From: Podospora pseudoanserina
Lineage: Eukaryota > Ascomycota > Sordariomycetes > Sordariales > Podosporaceae
NCBI RefSeq assembly: GCF_035222485.1
Contig: NW_026946672.1
Span: 682,001-746,000, forward strand
Direction: 5' to 3'
Length of the DNA: 64,000 nucleotides
Part shown: piece by piece, positions 12,106 to 24,279 of the stretch
Numbering within the stretch: the stretch's first letter is position 1
Layout of the letters: each line of letters opens with the position of its first letter
Notes under the pieces: generated by a model
The model's input: the letters and a program-made list of their open reading frames with translations, nothing else
What the model was told of the DNA's origin: nothing
The model's database searches: none
Made by a program: the position numbers and the translations under genes

Positions 12106-14227
12106 TACCTGTTCAAAGGGGGGGAATTAAGTTTTGTGTTATGGCATTGAATTAGCTGTTGTAGCGTTTTGACTTGCTATACTATGGATTATTACCTTGA
12201 TACACCTTTTGCTCACCTCTGGCTTGGTTGTCAGCCCTCATGTTTGTCAGAAATTGGTCACGGATGTGATGGTCAAGAGTAGTCCGTCCTCAGTGTCTTG
12301 GTGGGAAAAACCCCCTTCCAGATTCACCAAGGAACTCTTCCAACCGAGACTTCCACCAGCAGCAAAGTTCCCGCCTCCTCCTCATGAGGGCTTCTCCCAC
12401 CCGCGGATCCCGAGTTTTCTTGCGCCAAAAGATCACATCACGATCAAGGAATCGGAAAAGTTGGAATGAAGTTGGATTGCTGATATGCGAAGGACTTGGA
12501 CATGGAATTCCCAGCCAATAGGAGGGCGAGCTTCGATTCTCAACCGGTCAGGAACCCCCCTCTCTTTTTGTGCGACGTTGCAATGGGCCTTAGCCAATCA
12601 CGAATGGGGGGGAGGCTGCGAGGGCTGCTTGTGTGCATGCGGTTTGCATGGTGTCAGACGCTAATGAGCTTGTTGATGATGGGATGGGAGTGGGTTGAGG
12701 GTGATGAGTTCAAGATGGGCTGTGGGGGGTGGGGGGAGCTGGAGGGGACGGAGTGTTGGAGAGGTGTTCATGAGGGTATGCAGGGACTTTTATGAGGGTT
12801 TTAGGGATCGGAACTCGGGGGGACATATTTGGACAGAGATTTCGAGAGCCTACTTGCAAGAGAAGAGGTGATGATGATGATTGTGCTGATGGAAACAGCC
12901 GTCTAGGCAGCACTATAATAACCTCTCATAGTACCAGAGGGAGATTTAAGCTTGTGTCTTAGTGCTCTGCATCCTGCAAGGTGCTCAAAGACGAACGAGC
13001 CAAGACATGGATATCTTCACCGTCTTCTGGCATCCTTTCAGAAACACAATGCACTGTAGAGTGGCGGATTGTTTCTTTTCCTCCGAGTATAACTCTTTCC
13101 ATGGCAGCCAGCGGGTACCAGGAGTTCGTTCCGCCAATGACGTGATTGGCCGGACCTGACGGGCTTCACCTGCCAGGTGCGAGCGGAGTCAGGTCATTGG
13201 CCACCTCAGGGCCATGGCTGGCTGCATCAGGCATCCGCAATTGACCAAGAGAGCTTCCAAAAACAAATCTTTCCATCTCGACTTCAACACGAACTCTCGT
13301 CCGGTCGACCACACCCTGGACCAGCAGCATCTCCGATTCAACCCCGAGCTTTGTGTTCCAGGAACTCTCCGGGATTTATTTCAGTAAATAAACAGTCGTC
13401 TGCTTTGCCAGAATGGTCTTGTCTTTTGTTCCGAGTCTCTCGCGGCTCGTGGGGGAGGCCAGCCGCTGCGAGGGAGCGGCACGAGATTGCCAGTGCCGCG
13501 GTTGACATTCACGACGAGCTTCTTATCGCTGTGACAGCTGGATTGGTAGGACCCCTACAGCTGGACCACATGGCTTGCACGCTTCTTGATAGTGTAAATT
13601 GAATGAGCTTTTGAGCTTTCTGCAGGCCAAACGTCACCCATCTTCAAGCTGTGTCTTCGAAGATCATAATTTCTCATGTTGATAGAGTCAGTTGATGGTC
13701 AGAATGATCCAGTCTAGAGCTACAGTCTAGAGCTACAGTCTAGAGTACAATACGACCGATAAGATTAAGCTGACATCCATTGCTATATTCGGTCCAAGCC
13801 ATGAGCCCTGTCAGAACGACTCGAGCTATCTACACCCACGCCCAAGTCCACATGCCAAGCGCAACCTTCAGGGATGCATCTGACCCACCCACTCTTGAAC
13901 CCACCCCTCCATCACGCCCAAGCCAGACATACAGCGCCGTTGCGAGGCCTTGCCCCGGAGCCCTACACATGTGGCATCATGTACCTCGCCATGCATCTTT
14001 CCAGTCAGCAAGTAAGAGCCCTATCCGGGGTCTGTAACAAGATGATCTGGTCCACCAGACCGCATCTAGACACCCTGCAGGTGAAGGATAGGACTCCAGC
14101 CGAGCCAAAGACTTGATATAGGGATCGCTTCCACACCTCTCCCACACTCGGAATCGGTACCTTTTCTGCTCAATATCAACCACTGTGTTTGCCTCCGAAC
14201 CACCACCGAGCAATCACATCACTCACG
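12106..14227. other. Intergenic, no gene seen
   Basis: 2.1 kb between the GH3 gene and the Zn2Cys6 gene. One frame of about 140 codons (13177-13602) has no recognisable feature and is not called. A short tandem repeat lies at 13711. Confidence 0.5.
13711..13748. repeat. Three-unit tandem repeat, 13-bp unit
   Basis: The unit agtctagagctac occurs twice head to tail, followed by a third copy lacking one base. Confidence 0.9.
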
Positions 14228-15835
14228 ATGGCATCACGCATCACCCCGGTGTCCGAGTCTGCAGCCGCTCTTCCCGAAGCTCGGAGCCATTCACCCTGGC
14301 GACGATCGGCTTGTGATCGATGCAGAAGCCAGAAGCTCCGTTGCACACGCAAGAAAGAGGACGACACAAGCACCCCGTGCACAAGATGCCTTCGTATTCG
14401 ATTTCCTTGCTTTACCAGTCCGGCCAAGCCACCGGGCAGGCTTGCACACAGAAGAGCCCAAGCAGCAAACAATGCATCCCTCTGCGATGTTGCTCAACAT
14501 CAACCACCTTTCGTGTCCTTACCTGGCAGTGGATATGCCATGACCTCGGGAGACCAGATGGCTTGCGGTAACCCTCTATATGCTCCATGGCCCTACACTC
14601 AGCAGGGGTCTGAGCATCCGCTGGTGATGGAGGATAACTCCATGATCATCCCTTGGGCAGATGCGAGTCACGCCATCGACGCCTTTGACTTTTCTGTTCA
14701 CAGCAACACACTGTTGATGGACACTCACACTTTACGCGGCAACCACCACATCCACCCCTCGACACAACATCAGACGTCCACCCTGTCTCTTCCATCACCT
14801 CCCGAGTATCAACCCTTCAACCCAGAGGATGGCTTTACCATGAAGCCCATTCCGACACACAAATCCTCCCGCCAGGGAGACCCAGGGGTCTTGCTTGCAA
14901 GCCTACAACAAAGCCTCTCAAAGCAGCTCCTCCACACAAAGTCCCTGCCTCGAGACTTTAGCATCCTTGATACTCTTCTACCAGGCTCAACCAAGCCCAC
15001 CGACGGTTTCGACCCTTTATCCTCAGTCCTGAGCAGCACCTCTGAGCTGATCGAAATCTCGCAACTATTCCCTCAACCTACAGACGAAAACAGCCACAAA
15101 AGATCACCCAGCATCACCGATGACAGTGTTCAGGGCGCATCACGATGGCCATCGCCCGCCTCGAGTTCTTCTCAGATTCCCAGCCAGGGGTACTCTGCGG
15201 GCTCATCAACGGCAGCAAGCTCCCCATCATCATCCACCATTGTTGACCCAGCATTGGGAGGAGCACCACGGGGGAAAAACCACCAGCTCAACGGCGCGAA
15301 CCTCCTGACCATGGTGTCCTGCTATCTCCAGCTCATCACCATCTACGACGCCATCTTCGGACATGTGCTGCTCGAAGCGGCGTTTGCCATGACAAGGAGG
15401 TCAGGCGGGAACAATATGCAGCATGCCTTGGCGCATGCTATGCCTATTGATCTCTCTAGGGGATATCATGATTTTGGGTATGAGCAACAACAGTACGAGG
15501 TGAACCACTGGCAGAGAGCTGGCTTGCTAGCTCGAATGGTGGATAGGCAGTTGGAGGGGGTGGAGAGGGCTTTGGGGTTGCCGAGACAGTATTGTGTTTC
15601 TTTGTCGATGCAGACGGCCACCGCTGTGGAGCAAGGGTCGCTTTCTGGACGTGAGGCGAGAGGGTTGCTTGGGGTGATGCTGGGCGGGACGGCAACGGGG
15701 GTGAGGTACGAAGGGGAGATGATGGGGGAGGGGTTTGTAGCTGATAGTGTCGAGCAGGAGGGTGGGAATATGGTTACTATGTTGCGGGAGAAGCTGGGGG
15801 GCCTGTTGCAGGGTTTGGAGGGGGGTGGGTGTTGA
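14228..15835 (+). CDS. Zn(II)2Cys6 transcription factor, AflR-like
   Basis: Single open frame, 535 aa from the ATG at 14228 (13 residues could be added from an in-frame ATG at 14189). The binuclear zinc cluster is complete: Cys29, 32, 39, 51, 54 and 61 in ACDRCRSQKLRC and PCTRCLRIRFPC, preceded by basic residues. The middle is Ser/Pro-rich. The C-terminal part has a segment like the aflatoxin-regulatory family (LLTMVSCYLQLITIYDAIF). It is predicted to be a nuclear DNA-binding regulator, often of secondary metabolism. No biosynthetic core gene lies next to it here, so its targets cannot be read from context. Confidence 0.85.
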   Translation: MASRITPVSESAAALPEARSHSPWRRSACDRCRSQKLRCTRKKEDDTSTPCTRCLRIRFPCFTSPAKPPGRLAHRRAQAANNASLCDVAQHQPPFVSLPGSGYAMTSGDQMACGNPLYAPWPYTQQGSEHPLVMEDNSMIIPWADASHAIDAFDFSVHSNTLLMDTHTLRGNHHIHPSTQHQTSTLSLPSPPEYQPFNPEDGFTMKPIPTHKSSRQGDPGVLLASLQQSLSKQLLHTKSLPRDFSILDTLLPGSTKPTDGFDPLSSVLSSTSELIEISQLFPQPTDENSHKRSPSITDDSVQGASRWPSPASSSSQIPSQGYSAGSSTAASSPSSSTIVDPALGGAPRGKNHQLNGANLLTMVSCYLQLITIYDAIFGHVLLEAAFAMTRRSGGNNMQHALAHAMPIDLSRGYHDFGYEQQQYEVNHWQRAGLLARMVDRQLEGVERALGLPRQYCVSLSMQTATAVEQGSLSGREARGLLGVMLGGTATGVRYEGEMMGEGFVADSVEQEGGNMVTMLREKLGGLLQGLEGGGC

Positions 15836-18431
15836 AGTTGGAGCTGGCTTTGTTTTGTTGGGTACACACATGGGATCACATGGTTGTGGAGTTTTGGGCA
15901 TTATTGGAGTTGTGGTTTTTGGGTAGAGCATAGCGTGATACACAAGTGGGAACATAATGTCTTCAGTTTTGCTTCTGAATGGGATCTGGAGTTTTCCACC
16001 AGTATGCTCTCTCCTGCCTTCTCTTGGTGCCTTCTGAGGTGAGAAGTGCCGGACATGGGTGATTACTGATCGTTTACGCGTTCAAGAGATGGATCCCCGG
16101 ACCGTACAGTGTATGAAGGCAAGGAAGGTAGGTGGGCATGCAGCTATCGGCCCGCGCTGTCAGCACCCGCCTTGGTAGGAAAAGGGGGGGGTTCTCGATC
16201 ATCGGCTGGTTCTGCCGAGACAGGGAGCGCAGAGAGGGGGGGTGGTAGAAGTCGACCTGTCTAGGTACACACCCCCTTCCCATGGGGAGTTTGAGGCAAA
16301 GCTACAATACGTACCGTGAGACGCGAGAGGCACGCCACCGACCGGTGGGGAAGTGTGGTATGCATGACTGCGGTGGGCATGTGTGGCGTGGAGTACTCGA
16401 GACTTTGTCTCTCTCGTACCTTGAAGGGATGGCTACTGTTGATTTGCTGGATAATTTTTTTGTGGATGGCTGTGCCGTCTGGCTTTTACACCGTACCCGC
16501 CGCTCGGTTGGGGTTTGTTTTCCCCAGGCCAGGGGCCGGTCTAAAGTAAGATGCTGTGAAGGCTTGTTTTGTTTACTTGTCACTAAGGGGGTTGCAGATG
16601 AAGGGCTGGCTGGGATAGCAAGATGTGTTGGAGACTTCTTGTTTTGATACAATCGTGATTTTCGGAAGGTATTATCACGCTTGGAGAGGAATGTGTTTCT
16701 TTTCAGTCACTCCTACTCCTGCCTGATGATGGGGCAATGAGATGGCATGGTCGGAATTTCAGAATGACTGGGGAAGAGGAAGCTTAACATTATTTTTATC
16801 CACCTCATACCTGCAACGGTTCGGAGCCTCTGCGAAGGTTGACGTTCGGAGATGGCTGGCATCATGACCATCATCTTGATCGGGGGGTTAGGCCGAGACA
16901 CGTGCCTTGCTCACTTGGGTATCTATCTGATCAAGTTACTGAGTTTTCCTAATGTCATATCCCTTCACTTATTAAAGATTGACTGAGCAAGAAGTATCAG
17001 ACGAGGGGGGTTATGTCATGGAAGTCGGCGGGTAATTTCCATATGCACATGCTGGGAGATCTAGTAAGGTACCTCAGGAAGCTGATAGAAGATAACCGCC
17101 CCAGGTGTCTCTGGTTAGAGAACGCATGGCAATCTCCTGGATGACGATGATGACGCGAGATGTCAGACTAGACTCGAGGGGTGGCGGTGGCTTGAGAAGC
17201 TGGAGAAATCACATTCGGGCTGACAGAAGTGGAATCAATCTTCCAGGATCGATCGCGTGGTGGCGTCGCAATGGTGTGTGAACCTTTTTTTCTCGTAGCA
17301 TATATCATACCTAGGTAGGTATGCACTTTAAACTGTTTAGTTCTGCGGCTGAAACAATCTGGATTTTGGAACCTGGGGTGTTCGTGGTGTGATGCCGAAA
17401 CGGCAAAGCCGAATGCAGAAAAGAGGCACATGAGGCTAAAGCATCCGGTAGCCGGTAATGGGGTGGGGAGCATCGCGGTGGCTTCTTTAGTTCGCTTCAA
17501 AATATTGATGCCTGGTTTGCGCCCCCGGCTCATGATGACAATTGGCGTTGAGTGCTAGGATGGTGGATTAGTAACTGTACCCTGTTTGATCCCGGTGTGA
17601 TGGCTGGAAATGTGAAAGATCGTGATGAAGGATGTGATTGACGTCGATCACGGAGATTTACTAAGTGGTTATTTTTGAACTTAGGTTAAGGCTGCTCCCG
17701 TCGCCAAACATCCTTGAATTTGGTTAATGATGAGGGTTGCATTAGGTGCGGTTGTGATGGAGCTCATTCTACACTTCGCTGATGAAGCGCCCATTTTTCG
17801 CCGATCATTAGTATATCCTGACCAACATGCTGGGTACCCACCGAGAACATACTCCAAGCCAAATGTGGTGGAGTGTTTCTCGTTGCGGGTGCTTGTGCTG
17901 CTGTTCTCAGTGTGGAAAAGCACATCACATTCAGGGGCCCCCTTTTCAAGTGTGTGTCTCAGGGGCGAAGGCAAAATTACTGACGTGTTTCTAAGACGAC
18001 GCGACTACCATAGGTCATTTCCTTCACGAGTTGAACTTGTCTCCATAATAAAGCTATCTCTTTTTCATCCCCCTACATGGTCAAAATATAGAAAAGTCAT
18101 AACCTCCGGTATTCGGTCAGCCGACCTAAACCACGTCTCCGATGTTCCAGAAACTTGCGGCAAAAAAGAAAATCACGCCCCAGCACAAGACAAAGAGCTT
18201 CCGGCTCACTAATAATATGGTGTGACAGTTGGCACCCTTCAGTTGTCGTCCCATCATACTGAAATGCATTACTGGGACTTGTTGGCATTGATCGGGCCAG
18301 CGTGCTATTTTTTGGGAGCCATAAGAACTGAAACCGGCCTTCAAACCGGTGTATATCCAGAGAAAGAATTCTTCACTGCATGGCTCTCTTCAATTTGCAA
18401 ATTGAAAAATGTTGCAGGATACATTAAAAAC
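15836..18431. other. Gene-poor interval, nothing supported
   Basis: 2.6 kb with only short overlapping frames on both strands, none with family features or a convincing splice pattern. I see no RNA gene or clear repeat here. Confidence 0.5.
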
Positions 18432-19367
18432 TTATGCCATATCGGTGTAGTTGCCAGTGACTCCCTCATCCCCATCAAGTTCCTGAGGCCCATACCTGTC
18501 CATGATCAGCTGTGTCTTGAGCGAGTCACTCGGAACAAGCCATCTCTTTTCCGTCAAGTATTCACCAAGAACCTTCTGTGTGCCTCCGGCATGATTCCCA
18601 TTATCACTCTTGAAGGAGATTTCGACAATGTTCTCGGTGCCTGTATCAGTGTCCTTGTTGCGAATAGGCCAGATTTCGACATCAACTTCGATTCCTTCCC
18701 ACCTGCCTTCATACCGCTCCGCTGAGATCGGACCGTAAATAACGGCTTGAGAAAGGAGGCTTGTTCCCCATTTCTCGAATGACCAGTCGTCAAACTTGCC
18801 GGGGATCTCGTCTCCAAGCAACTTTCTAGACTTTTCTTCACCAGGTAGCCCCATCTCCTTCTTCCCCACTGTTTCCTTCTTGACCTTCTTCTTGCGGCTG
18901 ATACTCAGGGTCTGCTTCTGAAATCCCCACTCCACTTGTGCATCGTACTTGGTCTCAGTAGTATCGAAACCGTCGTCTCTGGCTACAGTGAGAGCTGTGA
19001 GAAGATCGCCAGTATCGATAGCCCCGTCGGCTTGGTGATCGATGATTGGGTATCGCTTTTTGTAAGTCAGTTCATAGCCTGACTCGCCTTCGATCTTGCG
19101 AATGCGAGGAGACCATCCCGCGTTGTAGATCTCTCTGGAGGGTGTGTCCAAAAACTGAACATCCATTCTGATGGGTTTCTCGGGGAGTTTGAAGGCTGCA
19201 CGGAGGATTTCGTTGGGCTTGGATGATGCTGGGCCGAGAACCTGGGTGGCATCAAGGAGAAATTTCACCTCGAAATCAGGCACCATGGTTGATTTGACTG
19301 TATGGCAGTGATTAGCGATCAGTTCATACATCAAAATACTGTTGCAGGCTGGCATACCGTTCGCCAT
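18432..19367 (-). CDS. CYTH-like domain protein, function unknown
   Basis: Open frame of 311 codons; an internal ATG at 19286 gives 284 aa and places MVPDFEVKFLLDA at the N terminus. The EVKF start, then a strand pair MDVQFLDTPSREIY, AGWSPRIRKIEGESG and YELTYKKRYPI, resemble the CYTH/triphosphate-tunnel fold (charged strand start, 'FLDTP', 'RIR' and 'ELTYK' elements). This is a fold-level inference. A basic segment (ISRKKKVKKETVGKKEMG) interrupts the domain. The C-terminal half is acidic and unrecognised. No signal peptide or membrane span is evident in the shorter form. It stands alone, with gene-poor DNA on both sides. Confidence 0.62.
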   Translation of the reverse strand: MANGMPACNSILMYELIANHCHTVKSTMVPDFEVKFLLDATQVLGPASSKPNEILRAAFKLPEKPIRMDVQFLDTPSREIYNAGWSPRIRKIEGESGYELTYKKRYPIIDHQADGAIDTGDLLTALTVARDDGFDTTETKYDAQVEWGFQKQTLSISRKKKVKKETVGKKEMGLPGEEKSRKLLGDEIPGKFDDWSFEKWGTSLLSQAVIYGPISAERYEGRWEGIEVDVEIWPIRNKDTDTGTENIVEISFKSDNGNHAGGTQKVLGEYLTEKRWLVPSDSLKTQLIMDRYGPQELDGDEGVTGNYTDMA

Positions 19368-21352
19368 GATGAATGCTTTGCTACGCAGCCACCGATACTG
19401 TGTTAGGGCCTGTAGGATAAGGTATAACGGCGACAGATGATTCCACAGTCGTCAACATGTTGAACCCCTTTATACTCATTTTCTTACACAGCTCTCTTTC
19501 TCTTCGATCGGGGACTCCGTGTATACAATGACATAAGTACGGTATAATATTGAACGCCCTAGCCTCATTCAAAAAGGCTATCGCGGTTAGAGTGCAATAC
19601 TGTGCAAGACACAAGCTGAGTGTGGATGAATCCGAAGCTTTTGAGTGGTCAATTCTTCATCACGCCGACACCACCTGCATCAGGGATTCAGCTCTGACCA
19701 AATGCAGATCCTAACAGGCCAATCTCGACCACCTGAACAAGTCACCCTCACACACCTTGCGCTGATCACCGACTCGGATTTATGCAAAGACAAGCCCAGG
19801 CCATGAGCAGTCAGCCCTATGAAATGATGCCATCCTAGTGGCAGGCATGAGAGTACCTGTCAACAGTTTAACCGGCACGGACGAACCCGATGGTTTGGCA
19901 TTCCAGATAACTTTATATCGATCAAGTGCGGCAGAGATAGGTTCCGTATTTCATGGGGATTATCCTTTCCATCAGTTTTACACCTGGTGGTTGTATGTAC
20001 TGGAATCTCTTTGAAAAGCTGAAAAGCGTGCACACCATTAACCCTCCGAAACCCTCAGCCCCTGAGCCCCTGAGCCCTGACACGCTTTTCTGACTGTAGT
20101 TGAATCATCGCAAGCACTTGATCCGCATTTACAAAAGGCTATCTCAACAGCATACAATCACACAGGTGAAGAGGAACACCACGTCCCTAACATTCACCCT
20201 ATCAGCTTTATGCATTGAGCGGAACGGAGGCAACATCACTCAGTAATCTTGGACAAGAAAGCGAGTTTGCAATGGCTATGCACTCCATAAACGGAGATTC
20301 TCGCTTCATCCCGTCCCTCCTTCATAGCGGAAGCCCTCATCCATCACCGGCCGGAGTGACATCACTGCCCATGCGTTGCGAGGAAGCGAGTATGAGTTTG
20401 CTGCGGCGGTATCGCTTGTAGCAGGTAGCCAGTGCCTTCCGTCTATTTCTCTCCACAATCAACACCTCCTGGGAGAACCTTGGCTGCATCTTGTCCGGCA
20501 TCGAAGGCGCTTTGTCGGCAACGATTCCCGACGGGAAGGCTACTCTGACATCCAAGATAACCTGGTTCCCTGCCATGTTTCAAGATCGACGATGTGGATA
20601 CCCAACCGCTTGGGCACCTGCCAATACTTCTTTTTGTAGGGGCTAGCCCATAGACCCAAGCATCTACTGCCTATTATAAGCTTTACTATCGAGTAAAGAT
20701 TAGTCCAAACTCCGAGATTTAACCTCAGGAAGAGGGAGCTCAGTACATGCCTATGATATGGTAGCGGTAGACCTAATATATAGCAGGTCATGTAAGCGCA
20801 GTCTAGACCTGGCTTGGCATCTTCATGCACTTGAAGTCGACGACGGATGACTTGTCAAAAAAAAACCTCGAGACGGGACGTCATCCGCCGTTGCCCCGGT
20901 TTTTGGGATCGTGGCGGACGGCAGTCCCATTCCGTCTTGCCGCATTGATTAACCAAGTGATTAACCGCCTCGCGGTCCACCAATCGTCTCTCTCCACCCA
21001 ACCCGGTTTTGGAAGCTATCACGCACCCCGGACCACGTGTTGGGTGGTATTCGTGTGGGGTACAACACCAAGATCTGTTCACGGGACGCCGTTGGGAATC
21101 GCCGAGCGAGCAGTAAACAGGAGGAGCCGCAGCGAACAGACTGGAAATTGGAGGACCGCCGGAGCCGGTGCGACTTTCCAATGAAAAGTTCCAAAGAACA
21201 GGATTGTAGAATACCACCGTGGAGGCCTTGGGTGTGGACTTGTATAAATCCATCCATGGCCGCCATCTTCCAGGGCTGATGATTGTGACAGCCTTCAGCT
21301 TGCCTTGACAACTCCAAAGCAGCCGCCTCCAGCACCTTCACAATCAGCAGCC
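19368..21352. other. Gene-poor interval with the LPMO promoter at its right end
   Basis: 2.0 kb. No gene is supported. An AT-richer stretch at about 20630-20830 has no clear coding frame and may be old decayed DNA. The last 100 bp hold the TATA box of the AA9 gene. Confidence 0.5.
21243..21249 (+). promoter_or_regulatory. TATA box of the AA9 gene
   Basis: tataaat lies 110 bp upstream of the ATG at 21353. Confidence 0.6.
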
Positions 21353-22398
21353 ATGAAGTCCTTCACAGCTACCGCCCTGGCGGCCCTCTTGGCCCAGCAA
21401 GCCGCCGCCCATTCCACCTTCCAACAGCTCTGGGTTGACGGAACCGACTTCGGCAGCCAATGTGCCCGTCTTCCTCAGTCCAACTCTCCCATCACCAACT
21501 ACAACTCCAATGACATGCGCTGCAACATCATCGGCACCAGACCCCAGGTCAAGTGCCCAGTCCGCGCTGGTGGCACCGTCACTGTTGAGATGCACGCTGT
21601 AAGTGAAGCCACAGTTGTCTAGACAGAAAGAGAGAGCAAACCCACTGACATGTATAAAAGCAAAACGGCGATCGCAGCTGCTCCCAGGAGGCTATTGGTG
21701 GCGCCCACCACGGCCCCGTTTCCGTCTACCTCACCAAGGTCTCTGACGCCCTTACCGCCGATGGTTCCACCGGCTGGTTCAAGATCTTTGACGATGGCTG
21801 GCGCAAGAACCCCTCCGGCCGCGTTGGTGACGATGATTTCTGGGGCACCAAGGATCTCAACGCTTGCTGCGGCAAGATGAACGTCAAGATCCCATCTGAC
21901 ATCCCCTCGGGTGACTACCTCCTCCGTGCCGAGGCCATTGCCCTCCACGCTGCCGGTGGTGCCGGTGGTGCTCAGCCATACATGACCTGCTACCAGATCA
22001 CCGTCTCCGGCGGCGGCAGCGCCAGCCCCCCAACTGTGTCCATCCCCGGACACTTCAAGGCCTCCGACCCCGGCGTCCAGGTCAACATTCACGGTGCCAT
22101 GACCAACTATGTCATCCCCGGCCCCCCTGTGTATGCCGGCGGCAGCACTAAGGTTGCCGGAAGCGCGTGCAGCGGCTGCGAGGCCACCTGCGCTGTCGGC
22201 AGCTCCCCCACCACCAGCCTTACTCCTCCTGTTTCCACCAGCACTCCTGCTCCCGGCAACGGCGGCGGCGGCAGCCCCGGTGGCTGCACTGTTCAGAAGT
22301 ACGGCCAGTGCGGTGGTCAGGGCTACACTGGCTGCACCACTTGCGCTGCTGGTTCGACTTGCAACACCACCAACCAGTGGTATCACCAGTGCGTGTAA
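21353..22398 (+). CDS. AA9 lytic polysaccharide monooxygenase with C-terminal CBM1
   Basis: Two exons, 21353..21598 and 21661..22398 (62-nt intron, GTAAGT donor), 327 aa. The signal peptide is residues 1-19 (MKSFTATALAALLAQQAAA), so mature His1 is His20, the first copper ligand of the histidine brace. The second histidine lies in GAHHGPVSVYL (His98/99), and the axial tyrosine in QPYMTCYQ near residue 189. Cys pairs fit AA9. A Ser/Thr/Pro/Gly linker (about 265-290) leads to a complete CBM1 cellulose-binding module (KYGQCGGQGYTGCTTC and NQWYHQCV). The enzyme cleaves cellulose oxidatively outside the cell and would supply chain ends for cellulases, complementing the GH3 enzyme 9 kb away. Confidence 0.96.
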
Positions 22399-23226
22399 GG
22401 AATGAACGAAGTAGGCCTCATGGGTGGCAGTATGTGAAGGAGTATTGTCTGGTAGAGGCACAAATTCTTGTATATACTTTTGGTCTTGTCCAACACAAAT
22501 ATTAGCATTTGCATATCGCGACATTCTTGCATGTCTGTCTCTTAGGTGCCTGTGATGTGGCGATTTCATAAACAAGGCTACGGACCAGATAAGAAGGACT
22601 GCAATCGTGCCTAGGTGGCTTTTGATACGGGTGGTTTGACGCACATATGATGCTTTGATCACGCTGCAATGCAAGTCAACGGCGATACCCGACTGAAACA
22701 GCACCAAAGCTGCCGCTACTGCCACTAAGCCACCACCTTCTGACGCCTTCATGTGCTGTTCGGGCATGAGCAGCCCTATCTTCTCTTCCTGTCCGGCTCG
22801 TCAGATGTCAAGTTCAACTAAAACTGCCGCTGTTCAGCCGTCTGCTATTCGGTGCACAAGTCACACGACACTGAATATGCCGGAGGTGCATATGCATCCA
22901 TTCGGCCCAAGGGGGCCGATGACACACCTTCATCGCTTTTGAATTCGGTGCCTAGTGATTTTGCAGTTCGTTCCTGAAAATTCCAGCTTCTTTAAGATTC
23001 GAGGTTGCCTACCTACCACCCTTTCTTCCAAACCCGAGCACAAGAGGGTATCCCATTGGTCCACCCGAGAGCCAGTTCGAGAGTGTGCTCCGTGGCCCAA
23101 TATAAAATCGAAAGCTCTCTCATCCACTGCTACAAGCCCCTCTTCTCGTTCCATCATCATCTGACATCATCCGTCACACACACAAGCTACCAGCGCGCCT
23201 CCCTGACAGAACAACACCACATCGAC
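22399..23226. other. Intergenic, no gene seen
   Basis: 828 bp. The left part is the AA9 3' region. A TATA-like 'aatataaaat' near 23098 precedes the next gene. Confidence 0.5.
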
Positions 23227-23844
23227 ATGTCTCGCAACTGGCCCATCGACGGCGACAACTCCGACATCCCCCACGGCTTCAAACGAATCGAATACGACGC
23301 CGACGCCCGCGTGTACATTTACCAAAAAGGCACCCAGCTCTACGCCGCCCGAAGCAACACCTCCCCCATGACTCCCATCCCCAACCGCGCAGCATCCAAC
23401 ATTTCCCCTGAAGGCTTCCGACAGGGCTTCCCCAATGCCGACAGAGATGAGGACAAGAATGGGGTGCGGCAGGTGCTCAAGCGGAGAGTCACGGGAATTA
23501 CTCGATCAATCACCCGGCGAGTGACGGGACGGAAACAAAATAGTTATGGATACCAGAAAGAGAATCGGGTCGGGCGGTCTTCGTCTCGGTCTCGTCCGTC
23601 GGGCTTTTTGCCGGATGAGAAGGAGGATCCGTTTGGGGATAACGCTAGTTATGAGGATGAGAGGCCCGCGACGACGTTCGACGAGATTTTCGGTGAGTGG
23701 CACTATTTCCTGACGCCTTCGTTTTCATACCCTTTTTCTGTTTTCTCTAAAAAATACTGGTGAGAATAGATGGATAAAGTGAGTGGTGGCTAACGGCTTC
23801 ATCGGCGAATTATAGCAAAAATGCCGAGAATGAATACTGTTTGA
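23227..23844 (+). CDS. Small conserved-looking protein, function unknown
   Basis: Two exons, 23227..23692 and 23816..23844 (123-nt intron with GTGAGT donor, a ctaac branch site and TAG acceptor), 164 aa. It starts MSRNWPIDGDNSDIPHGF and has a short strand-like block (IEYDADARVYIYQKGTQLY) followed by a basic, Arg/Ser-rich low-complexity region and an acidic end (FDEIFAKMPRMNTV). Without the splice the frame runs into the intron. The N-terminal block recalls fungal proteins sometimes annotated as CBM50/LysM-like, but I cannot confirm that. No signal peptide, so it is probably intracellular. Confidence 0.65.
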
Positions 23845-24181
23845 TCAACCAAGACTGAGGGTGGCCTCCAACAGATTTGAATGTGACAAGTTATGAAGTT
23901 AAAATGTGAATGTATATAGTCAGAGGACTCAGTCGGATCTGTTGCGGTGTTGGTGTAATGCTGCAAGCCGGTCTGAGATATCGTTCACCTTCTTTAATGC
24001 GCAGAAAGGGAAGAGACATTTCGGCATCAAGCCAGGTATCGGGGGTCTCAGGAGAAACTTTATGTTTCGGAGAAGTTGTCGACAATATGTTGTTAAATCT
24101 GATGGCAGGTAAACTCCTAGAGAAGATGTGCAGGGATGCGCAGCTGGTTTGGCGTTGTGTGAGAAAAGAACCAAAAAACAA
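23845..24181. other. Intergenic, no gene seen
   Basis: 337 bp between the small protein gene and tRNA-Pro; no supported feature. Confidence 0.5.
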
Positions 24182-24279
24182 GGGCTCAATCGGGGATCGA
24201 ACCCGAGACCTCGCACAAACACTCCTTAGAAGTGTGGGAACAGCCCGAAGCGCGAATCATACCACTAGACCATTGAGCC
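24182..24279 (-). tRNA. tP(CGG): tRNA-Pro (anticodon CGG) with intron
   Basis: On the minus strand the acceptor arm GGCTCAA pairs with TTGAGCC. The D arm is GTCTAGTGGTATGATT, the anticodon stem CGCGC/GTGCG, and the loop TT-CGG-G-T. An intron of about 26 nt interrupts the loop one base 3' of the anticodon, the standard nuclear tRNA intron site. The variable loop is AGGTC, and the T arm TCGGGTTCGATCCCCGA contains the B box. Confidence 0.93.

Noticed and set aside
13177-13602. 141-codon plus-strand frame
   Set aside because: No conserved look, no promoter or splice support, composition like surrounding non-coding DNA.
14228-15835. AflR-like regulator as part of a secondary-metabolite cluster
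   Set aside because: No biosynthetic core or tailoring genes lie within 10 kb on either side.
18222-18725. 167-codon frame opposite the CYTH-like gene
   Set aside because: The minus-strand frame is longer and shows CYTH-type blocks; this one shows none.
21619-22767. 382-codon open frame antisense to the AA9 gene
   Set aside because: Low-complexity Ala/Gly/Val peptide produced by the reverse of a Ser/Pro/Gly-coding strand.
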